A stretch of 41,054 nucleotides of DNA from Saprospiraceae bacterium (GTDB lineage: Bacteria > Bacteroidota > Bacteroidia > Chitinophagales > Saprospiraceae). Both the position numbers and the translations under genes were made by a program. Positions 1-8,091 of this stretch are shown piece after piece (position 1 is the stretch's first letter; the number at the start of each line of letters is the position of its first letter). Below the pieces are notes generated by a model. It searched no databases, was not told the origin of the DNA, and was given only the letters and a program-made list of their open reading frames with translations. Location: contig JAGQWX010000046.1 of the NCBI GenBank assembly GCA_020436935.1, positions 1 through 41,054 on the forward strand, in the 5' to 3' direction.

Positions 1-12
1 ATACCCTTACAA

Positions 13-35
13 GATAATCATATATTATGATTATC
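13..35. repeat. Short perfect inverted repeat at left edge
   Basis: GATAATCATA (13-22) and TATGATTATC (26-35) are perfect reverse complements around a 3-base loop. It lies downstream of the minus-strand flavoprotein gene, or upstream of whatever lies left of the window. It is very AT-rich and has no T-tract placed like that of a classical terminator. Function unknown; it could be an operator or chance. Confidence 0.4.
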
Positions 36-82
36 AAGATATGTTTATCAGATTTTTTTCTTAACTAAACGACATTGGTTTA

Positions 83-112
83 TAAACGCTTAGAAACGTT
101 TTTAAACGTTTC
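83..112. repeat. Decamer palindrome array NAAACGYTTN, locus 1 (3 units)
   Basis: Three consecutive 10-base units read TAAACGCTTA, GAAACGTTTT and TAAACGTTTC. Each contains the self-complementary octamer AAACGTTT or a one-base variant, and the period is exactly 10 bases. The block lies about 50 bases beyond the stop codon of the flavoprotein gene. Equivalent blocks occur at 25148-25187 and 40945-40974. One-helical-turn phasing would suit cooperative binding of a dimeric protein (inference). Confidence 0.75.
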
Positions 113-160
113 TTGCATTGCCACTAGTCAATCCAATGTTCCACCCACAACTCAAGGCCA

Positions 161-1723
161 TCATTTCAAATACCTTGCAATTGCATGAGCGACATTCTGA
201 CCATCCATGGCTGCACTCAATATTCCACCGGCATAACCGGCTCCCTCACCGCATGGAAAGAGTCCCATGACCTGGGGATGCATGAGATTGTCTTTGTCAC
301 GGGGAATTCTGATGGGGGAACTGGTGCGGCTTTCTGTGCCTACGACTATGGCTTCTGAGGTATTATAGCCTCTCATTTTTTTATTGATCTCCACAATACC
401 CTGGCGTAACCTTAATGCAATGTGCTTGGGAAGTAGTTCGTGGAGTGGAGCAGGGTAGATGCCGGGGATATATGAAGTATCCGGTAAATTGGCTGAGGTT
501 TTACCGTCGACAAAGTCATTGACCCTCTGCGCAGGTCCTTTTTGACTGCCATCGCCATTTTTCCACATGTCTTGTTCTACCTTTTGCTGGAATTCCAGGG
601 CTGCAAATACTCCCTTATAGCCGTGTTGTGCAAGTTCGTCCAACTCAACTGAGGTCACAAATCCACTATTGGCATAAGGACTGTCTCGTCGGGATAAAGA
701 CATGCCATTGACCACTATTTCGCCAGGTGCAGTAGCTGCAGGAACAATCAAACCTCCGGGACACATGCAGAATGAGAAAACACCACTCCCTTTGACCTGG
801 CAAACGGCCTTATAACTTGCTGCTGGCAGGTTTTCTTCTCTTTCTTCCTGGCCATATTGCAACTTATCAATGTATTGTTGGGCATGCTCGATCCTGAGCC
901 CCAGTGCAAAAGGTTTGGCCTCAATCAAAATGTTTTTTTGGTGGAGCAAGTAGAAGATGTCTCTTGCGGAGTGGCCTGTGGCAAGAACAAATGCGTCCCC
1001 TTCAAACCTGGTGCCGTTTGACGCGACCACACTCTTGAGTTTGCCGAAAGCAAGCTCAAAGTCTGTGACCCATGTGTCAAAATGGACTTCACCACCAAAG
1101 TTTTCGATGGTTTTTCTGATGTTGGCGATAATATTGGGCAATTTATTGGAACCGATATGGGGATGGGCGTCCACAAGAATCTCATCACTTGCACCATGGT
1201 CAACGAGCTGTCTGAGCACTTTGATGATGGATCCGCGCTTGTGAGATCGGGTATACAGTTTTCCATCGCTATAGGTACCGGCACCACCTTCTCCAAAACA
1301 ATAATTGGAATGTGGATTGACCTCGCCGAATTGTTGTATCGCCCTCAGATCTCTCCTGCGGGCTTGTACATCTTTGCCTCTATCCAATACAATGGGTTTG
1401 AACCCCAGCTCAATCAATTCCAGTGCTGCCCAATATCCAGCAGGACCCGCCCCAATGACGATCACTCTTTTTGCATCCTTTACGGAGGCATAGAGATCAC
1501 TCACCGGATGTTGCTCAGGAATGGAGGAATCGGTATAAATTTCGAAGCGAAGGAGATACATCGGGTTTTTGCCACGTGCGTCTATTGATCTTTTAGTCAG
1601 CACGGCAACAGCATTTTTATTTCCACTCAAACCTGCTTTTTGTAAAGCTTCAGCATGGATATAGGATGCATCAAACGCTTTCGATGGCACAACTTTTATC
1701 TCAACTTCACTGATGGCGCTCAT
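161..1723 (-). CDS. FAD-dependent dehydrogenase, COG2509 family
   Basis: The 520-residue protein belongs to the uncharacterised FAD-dependent dehydrogenases of COG2509. After about 85 N-terminal residues typical of the family comes a Rossmann dinucleotide motif, VIVIGAGPAGYWAALELIEL, then LDRGKDVQARRRD and the family-typical stretch NYCFGEGGAGTYSDGKL. A further flavin-contact region near the C-terminus reads GLFPCGEGAGYAGGILSAAMDG. No signal peptide is visible, so it should be cytoplasmic. The substrate is unknown. Its ATG shares one base with the stop of the upstream kdsA gene (TGATG), so the two are probably translationally coupled. Length agrees with the family. Family assignment is firm; no specific reaction is claimed. 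Confidence 0.9.
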   Translation of the reverse strand: MSAISEVEIKVVPSKAFDASYIHAEALQKAGLSGNKNAVAVLTKRSIDARGKNPMYLLRFEIYTDSSIPEQHPVSDLYASVKDAKRVIVIGAGPAGYWAALELIELGFKPIVLDRGKDVQARRRDLRAIQQFGEVNPHSNYCFGEGGAGTYSDGKLYTRSHKRGSIIKVLRQLVDHGASDEILVDAHPHIGSNKLPNIIANIRKTIENFGGEVHFDTWVTDFELAFGKLKSVVASNGTRFEGDAFVLATGHSARDIFYLLHQKNILIEAKPFALGLRIEHAQQYIDKLQYGQEEREENLPAASYKAVCQVKGSGVFSFCMCPGGLIVPAATAPGEIVVNGMSLSRRDSPYANSGFVTSVELDELAQHGYKGVFAALEFQQKVEQDMWKNGDGSQKGPAQRVNDFVDGKTSANLPDTSYIPGIYPAPLHELLPKHIALRLRQGIVEINKKMRGYNTSEAIVVGTESRTSSPIRIPRDKDNLMHPQVMGLFPCGEGAGYAGGILSAAMDGQNVAHAIARYLK

Positions 1724-2517
1724 CAGACGATTGCTTTTTTGATTTTTACCAGTTGCTTCAGCAGTCCGGCTAAGTCGGAAAGTGGCAACATATTGGCACC
1801 ATCAGACAGTGCTTCTTTGGGATTTGGGTGGGTTTCGATAAATAAGCCATCCACACCAACAGCGACTGCCGCCCTGGCAATTGTGGGTATGAGATCTGGC
1901 CTGCCGCCCGTTACCCCTGCAGCCTGGTTGGGTTGCTGCAATGAATGGGTACAGTCCATGATAACCGGCACGCCAAACGACTGCATCTCAGGAATGCCTC
2001 TGTAGTCCACAACAAGATCCTGGTATCCGAATGTTGTTCCTCTTTCTGTCAGAAAAATGTTGTCATTGCCTGCTCTTCTGACTTTCTCCACAGCATGAAT
2101 CATTGCTCCAGGTGACATGAATTGACCTTTTTTGATATTGACATATTTCCCCGTTGCAGCTGCTGCTTCCAGCAAACTCGTTTGCCTACAAAGAAAGGCT
2201 GGAATCTGCAGTATGTCCACATATTTTGCGGCGAGTGCTGCTTCTTCGTCGGTGTGAATATCTGTAGTGACAGGCACTCCAAGTTTTGCCCCGGCATTTG
2301 CCAGTATTTCAAGTGCTTTTTCGTCACCAATCCCTGTAAATGACTTTGCCGAAGACCTGTTAGCTTTACGGTAAGAAGCCTTGAGAATGTAAGGAATTCC
2401 GAGGTCGTCACAAATGTATTTTACTTCATTGCCAATGCGTTGTACAATGGCTTCACTTTCCACCACACAAGGTCCTGCAATGAGGAACAGCCTATCCTTC
2501 TTGATCATATCTTTCAC
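1723..2517 (-). CDS. kdsA: 3-deoxy-8-phosphooctulonate synthase (KDO-8-P synthase)
   Basis: KdsA condenses phosphoenolpyruvate with arabinose 5-phosphate to KDO 8-phosphate, the precursor of the KDO sugar of lipopolysaccharide inner core; it is cytoplasmic. The 264 residues fit the family. Visible motifs are LIAGPCVVES near the N-terminus, KASYRKANRSS, IKKGQFMSPG and IMDCTHSLQQPN. Cys17 in GPC is where metal-independent enzymes such as the E. coli one carry Asn, so this should be a metal-dependent (class II) enzyme; that is inferred from family knowledge. A second in-frame ATG at codon 4 could be the start. The gene overlaps the next one by a single base (TGATG). Confidence 0.95.
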   Translation of the reverse strand: MKDMIKKDRLFLIAGPCVVESEAIVQRIGNEVKYICDDLGIPYILKASYRKANRSSAKSFTGIGDEKALEILANAGAKLGVPVTTDIHTDEEAALAAKYVDILQIPAFLCRQTSLLEAAAATGKYVNIKKGQFMSPGAMIHAVEKVRRAGNDNIFLTERGTTFGYQDLVVDYRGIPEMQSFGVPVIMDCTHSLQQPNQAAGVTGGRPDLIPTIARAAVAVGVDGLFIETHPNPKEALSDGANMLPLSDLAGLLKQLVKIKKAIV

Positions 2518-2573
2518 TCGCCAATCTTTTAAGGATGCAAAGCTAGGAATTTTTTGGGCAAAGGGTGCAAAGC

Positions 2574-2670
2574 TTGCATGGATTGCTTACCTGCATGGGG
2601 TGTATAGGTTGCTTTGCTGTATAGGTTGCATGGATTGCATGGGTTGCATAGGTTGTTAGAATTGCATGAG
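2574..2670. repeat. 9-bp tandem repeat tract, consensus about TTGCATGGR
   Basis: About eleven degenerate units of 8-9 bases follow each other; the clearest are TTGCATGGA (2626), TTGCATGGG (2635), TTGCATAGG (2644) and TTGCATGAG (2662), with variants such as GTGTATAGG. An open frame across it on the minus strand encodes Cys-Asn-Pro-like repeats and is an artefact of the repeat. It lies between kdsA and the four-helix-bundle gene. Likely a minisatellite. Confidence 0.75.
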
Positions 2671-2787
2671 TCCTTCGCTAGGTGGATTGCCAGTATTGGT
2701 TTCTTTGAAATAAATAGGAGACAAAATTTCAAGGTATATTATCATTAAAATTGATTAATTTTGGTATATAATGAAAACACCGGAAAC

Positions 2788-3150
2788 ATGACAAAATTTA
2801 GATTTGAAGATCTTGAAATATGGAAATTTGCAATTGATCTTGGCTTGTCAATCATGGAAACCGCTGACGAAATGGATGAGCGTAAGTTTTGGAGATTTGC
2901 TGACCAAACGAGAGGTGTTGCAATGTCTATTTCCAACAATATAGCAGAAAGTACAGGGACCAATAGGATAGGAGAACAACAACAACTTTTAAGGTATGCA
3001 AGACGTGAATGTTTTGAAGCCGCAAACATCGTCATATTGCTCCACAAGAAGGACCTGATTTCTGAATCCAAAAAGGACCAAATCAAATCAAGCCTAAGTA
3101 TTCTCAGCAGAAAGATTTATAATTACTCGAACAGCCTTGAAAAATTGTGA
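2788..3150 (+). CDS. Four-helix-bundle protein (23S rRNA intervening-sequence type)
   Basis: About 120 residues of the TIGR02436 / S23-like four-helix-bundle family. Typical landmarks are FEDLEIWKFAIDLG at the N-terminus, QTRGVAMSISNNIAESTG in the middle and LLRYARRECFEAANIV after it. Members were first found inside intervening sequences of 23S rRNA genes but are often free-standing, as here; the molecular function is unknown and homopentameric assembly is reported for the family. The frame is open from a TTG at 2761, but the family alignment begins at the ATG at 2788. Short-period repeat tracts lie on both sides, which suggests a self-contained cassette (inference). Confidence 0.88.
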   Translation: MTKFRFEDLEIWKFAIDLGLSIMETADEMDERKFWRFADQTRGVAMSISNNIAESTGTNRIGEQQQLLRYARRECFEAANIVILLHKKDLISESKKDQIKSSLSILSRKIYNYSNSLEKL

Positions 3151-3210
3151 CCCACAAATGCTTATATCATTTTAATGTCTTAAGCATTTATTCCTCTAAA
3201 TGAAAAACGT

Positions 3211-3268
3211 CCCCTATGCCCCCTTCTATGCCTCTATGCCCTCTATGCCCCTATGCCCTATGCCCTCC
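3211..3268. repeat. Short tandem repeat of CTATGCCC-like units
   Basis: Six or seven irregular units of 7-10 bases built on CTATGCC with extra C or T residues. It follows the four-helix-bundle gene and precedes the promoter-proximal region of the ABC ATPase gene. Not coding. Probably a slippage-prone microsatellite. Confidence 0.7.
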
Positions 3269-3315
3269 ACGCTAATTTATTAACATCTACCCTTACCTCA
3301 TCCTCCAAAAAAATT

Positions 3316-3323
3316 TACCTTTG
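3316..3323 (+). promoter_or_regulatory. Candidate -7 element TACCTTTG
   Basis: An exact match to the Bacteroidota -7 consensus TAnnTTTG ends seven bases before the ATG at 3330, so the transcript would be nearly leaderless. No convincing TTG -33 element is present at the usual distance, which limits confidence. It also argues against the in-frame TTG at 3321 as the start. Confidence 0.35.
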
Positions 3324-3329
3324 TCAGGC

Positions 3330-5075
3330 ATGGATGAAATACAAAAGGAAGATCACGCATTACCACTGCTGAGCATTTCTCAGCTCAGTCTGGAGTTCAG
3401 ACAGGAAGATGGCTCATACAGAAGAGTCGTCAACAAAGCTTCATTCGATGTTTACCCGGGAGAGGTGGTTGGCGTGGTTGGTGAGTCGGGTTCAGGAAAG
3501 ACTTTGACTTGCCTGTCTGTCATGCAATTGCTGCCCCCGTCCTGTAAAATTGAGTCGGGCTCTATCCTGTTCAGAGGTCATGGCAATGTAATGGACCTGA
3601 CCAAACAAGACGAAAAGGTGCTTCAGAAAATCAGAGGCAACAAGATCTCCATGATATTCCAGGAACCCATGAGTTCGCTCAATCCCGGCCAAAAGTGCGG
3701 CCACCAGGTGGAGGAAATCATCAAAATTCACCACAGTGACCTCACTAAGGCTCAGATCAAAAAGCAGGTTTTGGACCTGTTTAGAAAGGTGAAGCTGCCC
3801 GAAGTTGAACGCATATACAAATCTTACGTCCACCAGCTCTCAGGCGGTCAACTCCAGCGGGTCATGATAGCCATGGCAGTAGCCAATAAACCGGCCCTCA
3901 TCATCGCAGATGAACCCACCACAGCCCTCGATGTCACCGTTCAGGAGTCCATCCTCGATTTGCTTTTGGAATTGAAAAAAGAGGACGACTGTTCCATCAT
4001 ATTCATCAGCCACGATCTCGGGGTGATCAAAAAAATTGCCAACAGGATTGTGGTGATGCAAAAGGGCAATATTGTTGAGGAGGGTCCCTCAGAAGTAGTG
4101 TTCAACAATCCGGAGCACCTGTATACCAAAGCACTGATTGCCTGCAGGCCATCGCTGGACGTCAGACTCAAAAGGCTACCGACTGTAAGGGATTTCATAG
4201 ACGCCGGAGAAAATGCAGCCTTTGATTTCAGGTCAAAATACAAGATCTCGGACCACGATTATGCTTCGAGAATGGATGTGCTCGATCATCGTGAAGCCAT
4301 TCTCACGGTCGAAAATCTTACCAAGTGGTATCCAAAAAAGAAGTCTTTTTTCGGCACAGTTTTGGAAAAAACCATGGCCGTAAATGACGTTTCATTTGTC
4401 ATACGCAAAGGTGAGACTTTGGGTCTGGTGGGCGAATCGGGATGCGGTAAGTCCACATTGGGGAAGACCATTTTGAGACTCATACCACCATCCTCCGGAA
4501 AAGTGGTATACAATGGCATAGATGTATTCAGCCTGGGTGATGAAAAAATGCGGAAAATGAGGAGACATATGCAGATCATTTTCCAGGATCCTTACAGTTC
4601 CCTGAATCCGAGAATGCGGATTGGTGAGGCGATCAAAGAACCTATGGTGGTGCATAAACTGCATTCAAGTGATGAAGAACGAAAGGAAAAAGTTATGGAA
4701 TTGCTTGAAATTGTGGGTATGGCCCGGGAACATTACTACCGCTATCCACACCAGTTCTCTGGAGGCCAGAGGCAAAGGATCAACATTGCCAGAACATTGT
4801 CTCTTCAGCCTGACTTCATCGTGTGTGATGAATCTGTTTCTGCCCTTGACGTATCTGTGCAGGCCCAGGTGCTCAATTTGCTGATGGACCTCAAGGAGAG
4901 ATTCGGTCTTTCGTACCTATTTATTTCCCACGACATTTCTGTCATCAAACACATCAGCGACAGGATCATGGTTATGGAAAAGGGGGTTATAGTCGAGTCA
5001 GGAGATGCAGAATCTGTATTCCATCATCCACAACATCCTTATACCAAAAAGCTGATTGCTGCCGTCCCAAAATAA
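3330..5075 (+). CDS. Fused dipeptide/oligopeptide-type ABC transporter ATPase (two nucleotide-binding domains)
   Basis: About 581 residues hold two complete ABC ATPase domains of the Dpp/Opp (YejF-like) type. Domain 1 has Walker A GESGSGKT, signature LSGGQLQR and Walker B ALIIADEPTTALD. Domain 2 has GESGCGKS, FSGGQRQR and FIVCDESVSALD. Each is followed by the H-loop (ISHD) and a C-terminal extension with the PYTK-type end usual for peptide importers. It would energise an inner-membrane peptide or nickel-type importer. No permease or binding-protein gene lies nearby, so its membrane partners are elsewhere. The frame extends to a TTG at 3321, but the ATG at 3330 with the promoter element just before it is preferred. 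Confidence 0.9.
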   Translation: MDEIQKEDHALPLLSISQLSLEFRQEDGSYRRVVNKASFDVYPGEVVGVVGESGSGKTLTCLSVMQLLPPSCKIESGSILFRGHGNVMDLTKQDEKVLQKIRGNKISMIFQEPMSSLNPGQKCGHQVEEIIKIHHSDLTKAQIKKQVLDLFRKVKLPEVERIYKSYVHQLSGGQLQRVMIAMAVANKPALIIADEPTTALDVTVQESILDLLLELKKEDDCSIIFISHDLGVIKKIANRIVVMQKGNIVEEGPSEVVFNNPEHLYTKALIACRPSLDVRLKRLPTVRDFIDAGENAAFDFRSKYKISDHDYASRMDVLDHREAILTVENLTKWYPKKKSFFGTVLEKTMAVNDVSFVIRKGETLGLVGESGCGKSTLGKTILRLIPPSSGKVVYNGIDVFSLGDEKMRKMRRHMQIIFQDPYSSLNPRMRIGEAIKEPMVVHKLHSSDEERKEKVMELLEIVGMAREHYYRYPHQFSGGQRQRINIARTLSLQPDFIVCDESVSALDVSVQAQVLNLLMDLKERFGLSYLFISHDISVIKHISDRIMVMEKGVIVESGDAESVFHHPQHPYTKKLIAAVPK

Positions 5076-5198
5076 CCGCATGTTTTAGAAATTAAAACTT
5101 CCTATCCAAAGGCATCGTTTTATTAATGACCAGGATACATTTATGGATGTATAATCAATAAATTTTAACTTAGCGAACAAGCTTTTAGCCTTCGGTTT

Positions 5199-7499
5199 AT
5201 GCCTGAACAGGATAAAATTACCACCAATATAGAGGGATATTCCCTTTCGCTATCCAATCTGGACAAGGTCCTTTTTGAAGAGGGCCCCTACGTAAAAGCT
5301 CAGTTGATTGCTTATTATATGGCCATGAAAAATTACATCCTCCCATTTATCGAAGAGAGGCCCATGACACTGATCAGATATCCGGATGGGAGTAAGGGCA
5401 AAAAGTTTTATTCAAAAAATAAACCCGACTGGACACCCGATTGGATCAATTCCTGCAAAATTGGTGAAGAGGAAGAGGTTGAATATTTGCTGATCAATAA
5501 ACTCCCGGATCTGGTCTGGGCAGCCAATCTTGCCGCTTTGGAGTTACACCCCATGACCATCAAATGCAGTAATCCCGAACATCCTGATCACTTCATCATT
5601 GATCTTGACCCTCCTGATGAAAAGGCATTTGAGGTAGTCAAAAACTTATCCTTAGCATTAAAAAAACATTTTGAGAATCAGGGTTTTAAGACCTTCGTCA
5701 AAACCAGCGGCAGCAAAGGATTGCACATTTTTGTTCCAATAGAAAGCCGTTACACCCATGATGTCTTGATGGATTATTTACGCTCCACCGTCACGGAATT
5801 TCTTAAAACCAACGAAGAAGGCACACTCGCCTTCAACAAGGATAAACGGGATGGCAAAGTCCTGATTGACATCTTCCGCAACAATAAAAACCAGACTTGT
5901 GCTGCGGCATTTAGCACCAGAGGCAACCCCAGTGGTTCTGTTTCCATGCCCATTTTTTGGGAAGATGTCCCTGAACTGACATCAAGTAAACAGTTTCATA
6001 TAGAAAATGCGGAATCCTATCTCAAAACAAAAGGCAATCCGTGGGAAAACTACGCTTCAAGTGCGGTAAGTCTTCCGACAGACAGAAGTTATCAATCTCC
6101 GGATGTCCTGGAAAAACTCGTAACATATCAGGAAAAAAGAGACTTCAGTATCACCAATGAACCATCGCCAATGGCATACGCTGCGGCATCCAAAGGGGTA
6201 AAAAGGTTTGCACTACAGCTACACGATGCCACAAAATTGCATTACGACCTCAGGCTGGAGGAGGAGGGTATTTTGCTCTCCTGGGCCATTCCCAAAGGCC
6301 TCCCGGTAAACAAGGAAGAGAAAAGACTGGCTGTAAAGACGGAAGATCACCCCATCCCATATTTGTTTTTTGAAGGAGAGATCCCCAAGCAACAATATGG
6401 CGCAGGAAAGATGTGGATCATGGATTCAGGAACGTATTCATTGATTGAAAGGAAAGAAAACGCCATTAAATTCAGGCTGAAAGGAAAAAAAATAGCCGGC
6501 GATTTCAACTTATTTCAGACCAGTGAAGACCAGTGGATGGTAAGGAGAACAGATGGTTTGGAAAACATTTCTATCCCAGACTTCGACCCTATGCTTGCCG
6601 TTCTTTCCGACAAACTTCCCAAAGACGAAGATTATTTTTACGAAATCAAGTGGGACGGCATCAGGGTAAATTTGCGAAAGGACGGCGATGAAGTCATCCT
6701 TGTTTCCAGGGGAGGTCGGGATATCAGCGACAAGTTTCCTGAAGTCATCGATGAGGCAAAAAAAATTAAAGCGGAACGCGTCAGTATTGATGGTGAATTG
6801 GTAGTACTTGATCAGGATGGCAAGCCTGTATTCACCAAAGCCATCGGCAGGCTGCACCAAAAATCTGTCCGCCAGGTCCCAAAAGATAAGTGGGCGACAC
6901 TTTATTGTTTTGACATTGTGTACATGGATGGGCTCAATCTGATGGATCAAACTGTGGAAAAAAGAAAGGAATGGGTCAAAACATTGTTGCCTGAATCAAG
7001 TGCAATTTTGCGGCTTAGTGAGGCTTTCCAGGAAGGAAAATCCTTGTGGGATGCAGTCGATAAAATGGATCTGGAAGGCATCATTTGTAAGAAAAGGAAG
7101 TCTGTCTATCAATCGGGCAAAAGGTCTGATGACTGGCTCAAACTCAAAGTGAACAATGAGGAAGAGGCATTGATCATTGGGTATACCAGGGGTGAAGGTG
7201 ACAGGGCTCCGTATTTTGGAGCGCTCCATTTAGGCATGAAGGGGGAGGGTAAAAGAATGGTTTATTTAGGCAAGGTGGGTACCGGATTTGACCAACAAAC
7301 TTTGGAATTTGTTTTTCAGAAGTTGAAAGAAATCCCCAAAATAAAAAAGCCAATTGAAGAAAAGGTCGATGAGGAATCTGCGACCGTATGGATCGAACCA
7401 GATTTGAGTTGTAAAGTAAAGTATGCCAGCCTTACGCCCAACGGTACATTTAGAGAAGCTGTATTTATAGCATTGTCGGGGAATAGCTTGAATGGCTGA
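5199..7499 (+). CDS. ligD: Multifunctional DNA ligase D
   Basis: LigD of bacterial non-homologous end joining, 766 residues, order polymerase/primase - 3'-phosphoesterase - ATP-dependent ligase, as in mycobacteria. The polymerase domain (about 15-290) has the catalytic pair in DLDP (135-138) and SGSKGLHIFVPI (170-181). The phosphoesterase domain (about 330-450) has LHDATKLHYDLRL with His342, His348 and Asp350. The ligase domain (about 465-760) has EIKWDGIR with Lys484 as the adenylated residue, and LEGIICKKR downstream. LigD works with Ku at DNA ends; no Ku gene is in the window. The ATG at 5199 matches the usual LigD N-terminus. It appears monocistronic, since the next gene has its own promoter candidate. 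Confidence 0.95.
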   Translation: MPEQDKITTNIEGYSLSLSNLDKVLFEEGPYVKAQLIAYYMAMKNYILPFIEERPMTLIRYPDGSKGKKFYSKNKPDWTPDWINSCKIGEEEEVEYLLINKLPDLVWAANLAALELHPMTIKCSNPEHPDHFIIDLDPPDEKAFEVVKNLSLALKKHFENQGFKTFVKTSGSKGLHIFVPIESRYTHDVLMDYLRSTVTEFLKTNEEGTLAFNKDKRDGKVLIDIFRNNKNQTCAAAFSTRGNPSGSVSMPIFWEDVPELTSSKQFHIENAESYLKTKGNPWENYASSAVSLPTDRSYQSPDVLEKLVTYQEKRDFSITNEPSPMAYAAASKGVKRFALQLHDATKLHYDLRLEEEGILLSWAIPKGLPVNKEEKRLAVKTEDHPIPYLFFEGEIPKQQYGAGKMWIMDSGTYSLIERKENAIKFRLKGKKIAGDFNLFQTSEDQWMVRRTDGLENISIPDFDPMLAVLSDKLPKDEDYFYEIKWDGIRVNLRKDGDEVILVSRGGRDISDKFPEVIDEAKKIKAERVSIDGELVVLDQDGKPVFTKAIGRLHQKSVRQVPKDKWATLYCFDIVYMDGLNLMDQTVEKRKEWVKTLLPESSAILRLSEAFQEGKSLWDAVDKMDLEGIICKKRKSVYQSGKRSDDWLKLKVNNEEEALIIGYTRGEGDRAPYFGALHLGMKGEGKRMVYLGKVGTGFDQQTLEFVFQKLKEIPKIKKPIEEKVDEESATVWIEPDLSCKVKYASLTPNGTFREAVFIALSGNSLNG

Positions 7500-7510
7500 T
7501 GGAGGGAAAT

Positions 7511-7540
7511 TTTGATAATTTAAAACTTTGACTATTTTTG
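7511..7540 (+). promoter_or_regulatory. Candidate promoter of the PUR-like gene
   Basis: TTTG (7511-7514), an 18-base spacer and TATTTTTG (7533-7540) match the Bacteroidota promoter consensus TTTG / TAnnTTTG. Transcription would start near 7547, giving a leader of roughly 80 bases. Best promoter match noted in the window, but by eye only. Confidence 0.5.
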
Positions 7541-7629
7541 TCACAGTTATCAGCTGTATGACGAGCAATTCCTGGCTTTAGTGCTCTGATAATGAATGGG
7601 TTGATTTTTTCAGAGAAAAATTTTAAGAG

Positions 7630-7980
7630 GTGGATTTTGAAGATGGCAGATTTGACAGTGTTCGTACAATGAAGCTGAACGCAGGCAAAAGGAGAACATA
7701 TTTTTTCGATGTTAGAAAAACTAAAAGTGAAGATTATTACATCACCATAACGGAAAGCACCAAAAAGTTTAAAGGAAATGGTTTTGAGAGGCATAAAATT
7801 TTCCTCTACAAGGAGGATTTTACCAGATTTCACGAAAAACTTGGAGAGGCAATAGACCACATCAAAACAGAACTTCTACCGGATTATGACTACGACCATT
7901 ATGCCAAAAAGGCCGAAGAATGGGAAAATAGCCTGGCTGAAGAAAATACAGAAAGCGAAGAAGAAGACATCAACTGGTAA
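7630..7980 (+). CDS. DUF3276 / PUR-like nucleic-acid-binding protein
   Basis: Small (116 residues) protein of the Bacteroidota DUF3276 family, which adopts the PUR fold known from PUR-alpha nucleic-acid-binding proteins. Landmarks are LNAGKRRTYFFDVRKTK, YYITITESTK and ERHKIFLYKEDF, followed by a strongly acidic C-terminal tail (EENTESEEEDINW). The frame opens at a GTG (7630); an internal ATG at 7669 would remove residues that I recall as conserved before the LNAGKR motif, so the GTG start is preferred with moderate confidence. Its target is unknown. It lies behind ligD, but with its own promoter candidate and a strong terminator after it. Confidence 0.85.
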   Translation: MDFEDGRFDSVRTMKLNAGKRRTYFFDVRKTKSEDYYITITESTKKFKGNGFERHKIFLYKEDFTRFHEKLGEAIDHIKTELLPDYDYDHYAKKAEEWENSLAEENTESEEEDINW

Positions 7981-8013
7981 CCCCATCTTACCCCTACACT
8001 ATTACAAAAAAAG

Positions 8014-8043
8014 ACAGGGCTCGTGATAAAATCACGGCCCTGT
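8014..8043. terminator. Bidirectional rho-independent terminator
   Basis: ACAGGGC-T-CGTGA (8014-8026) pairs with TCACGGCCCTGT (8032-8043) around the loop TAAAA, with one bulged T. A run of A residues at 8006-8012 gives a T-tract in the minus direction, and a weaker T-rich stretch follows in the plus direction. It separates the converging PUR-like gene and the beta-barrel gene. Confidence 0.85.
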
Positions 8044-8091
8044 TTCCATTTTGGATACAATGTGTTTACTTTATATCCAATATTTTGACTC

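Noticed and set aside
1082-1588. 168-residue plus-strand frame inside the flavoprotein gene
   Set aside because: It is antisense to a clearly recognisable COG2509 protein and has no family features; a shadow frame.
2529-2732. Minus-strand frame with Cys-Asn-Pro repeats
   Set aside because: The residue repeats come directly from the 9-bp DNA tract; no start context, no domain.
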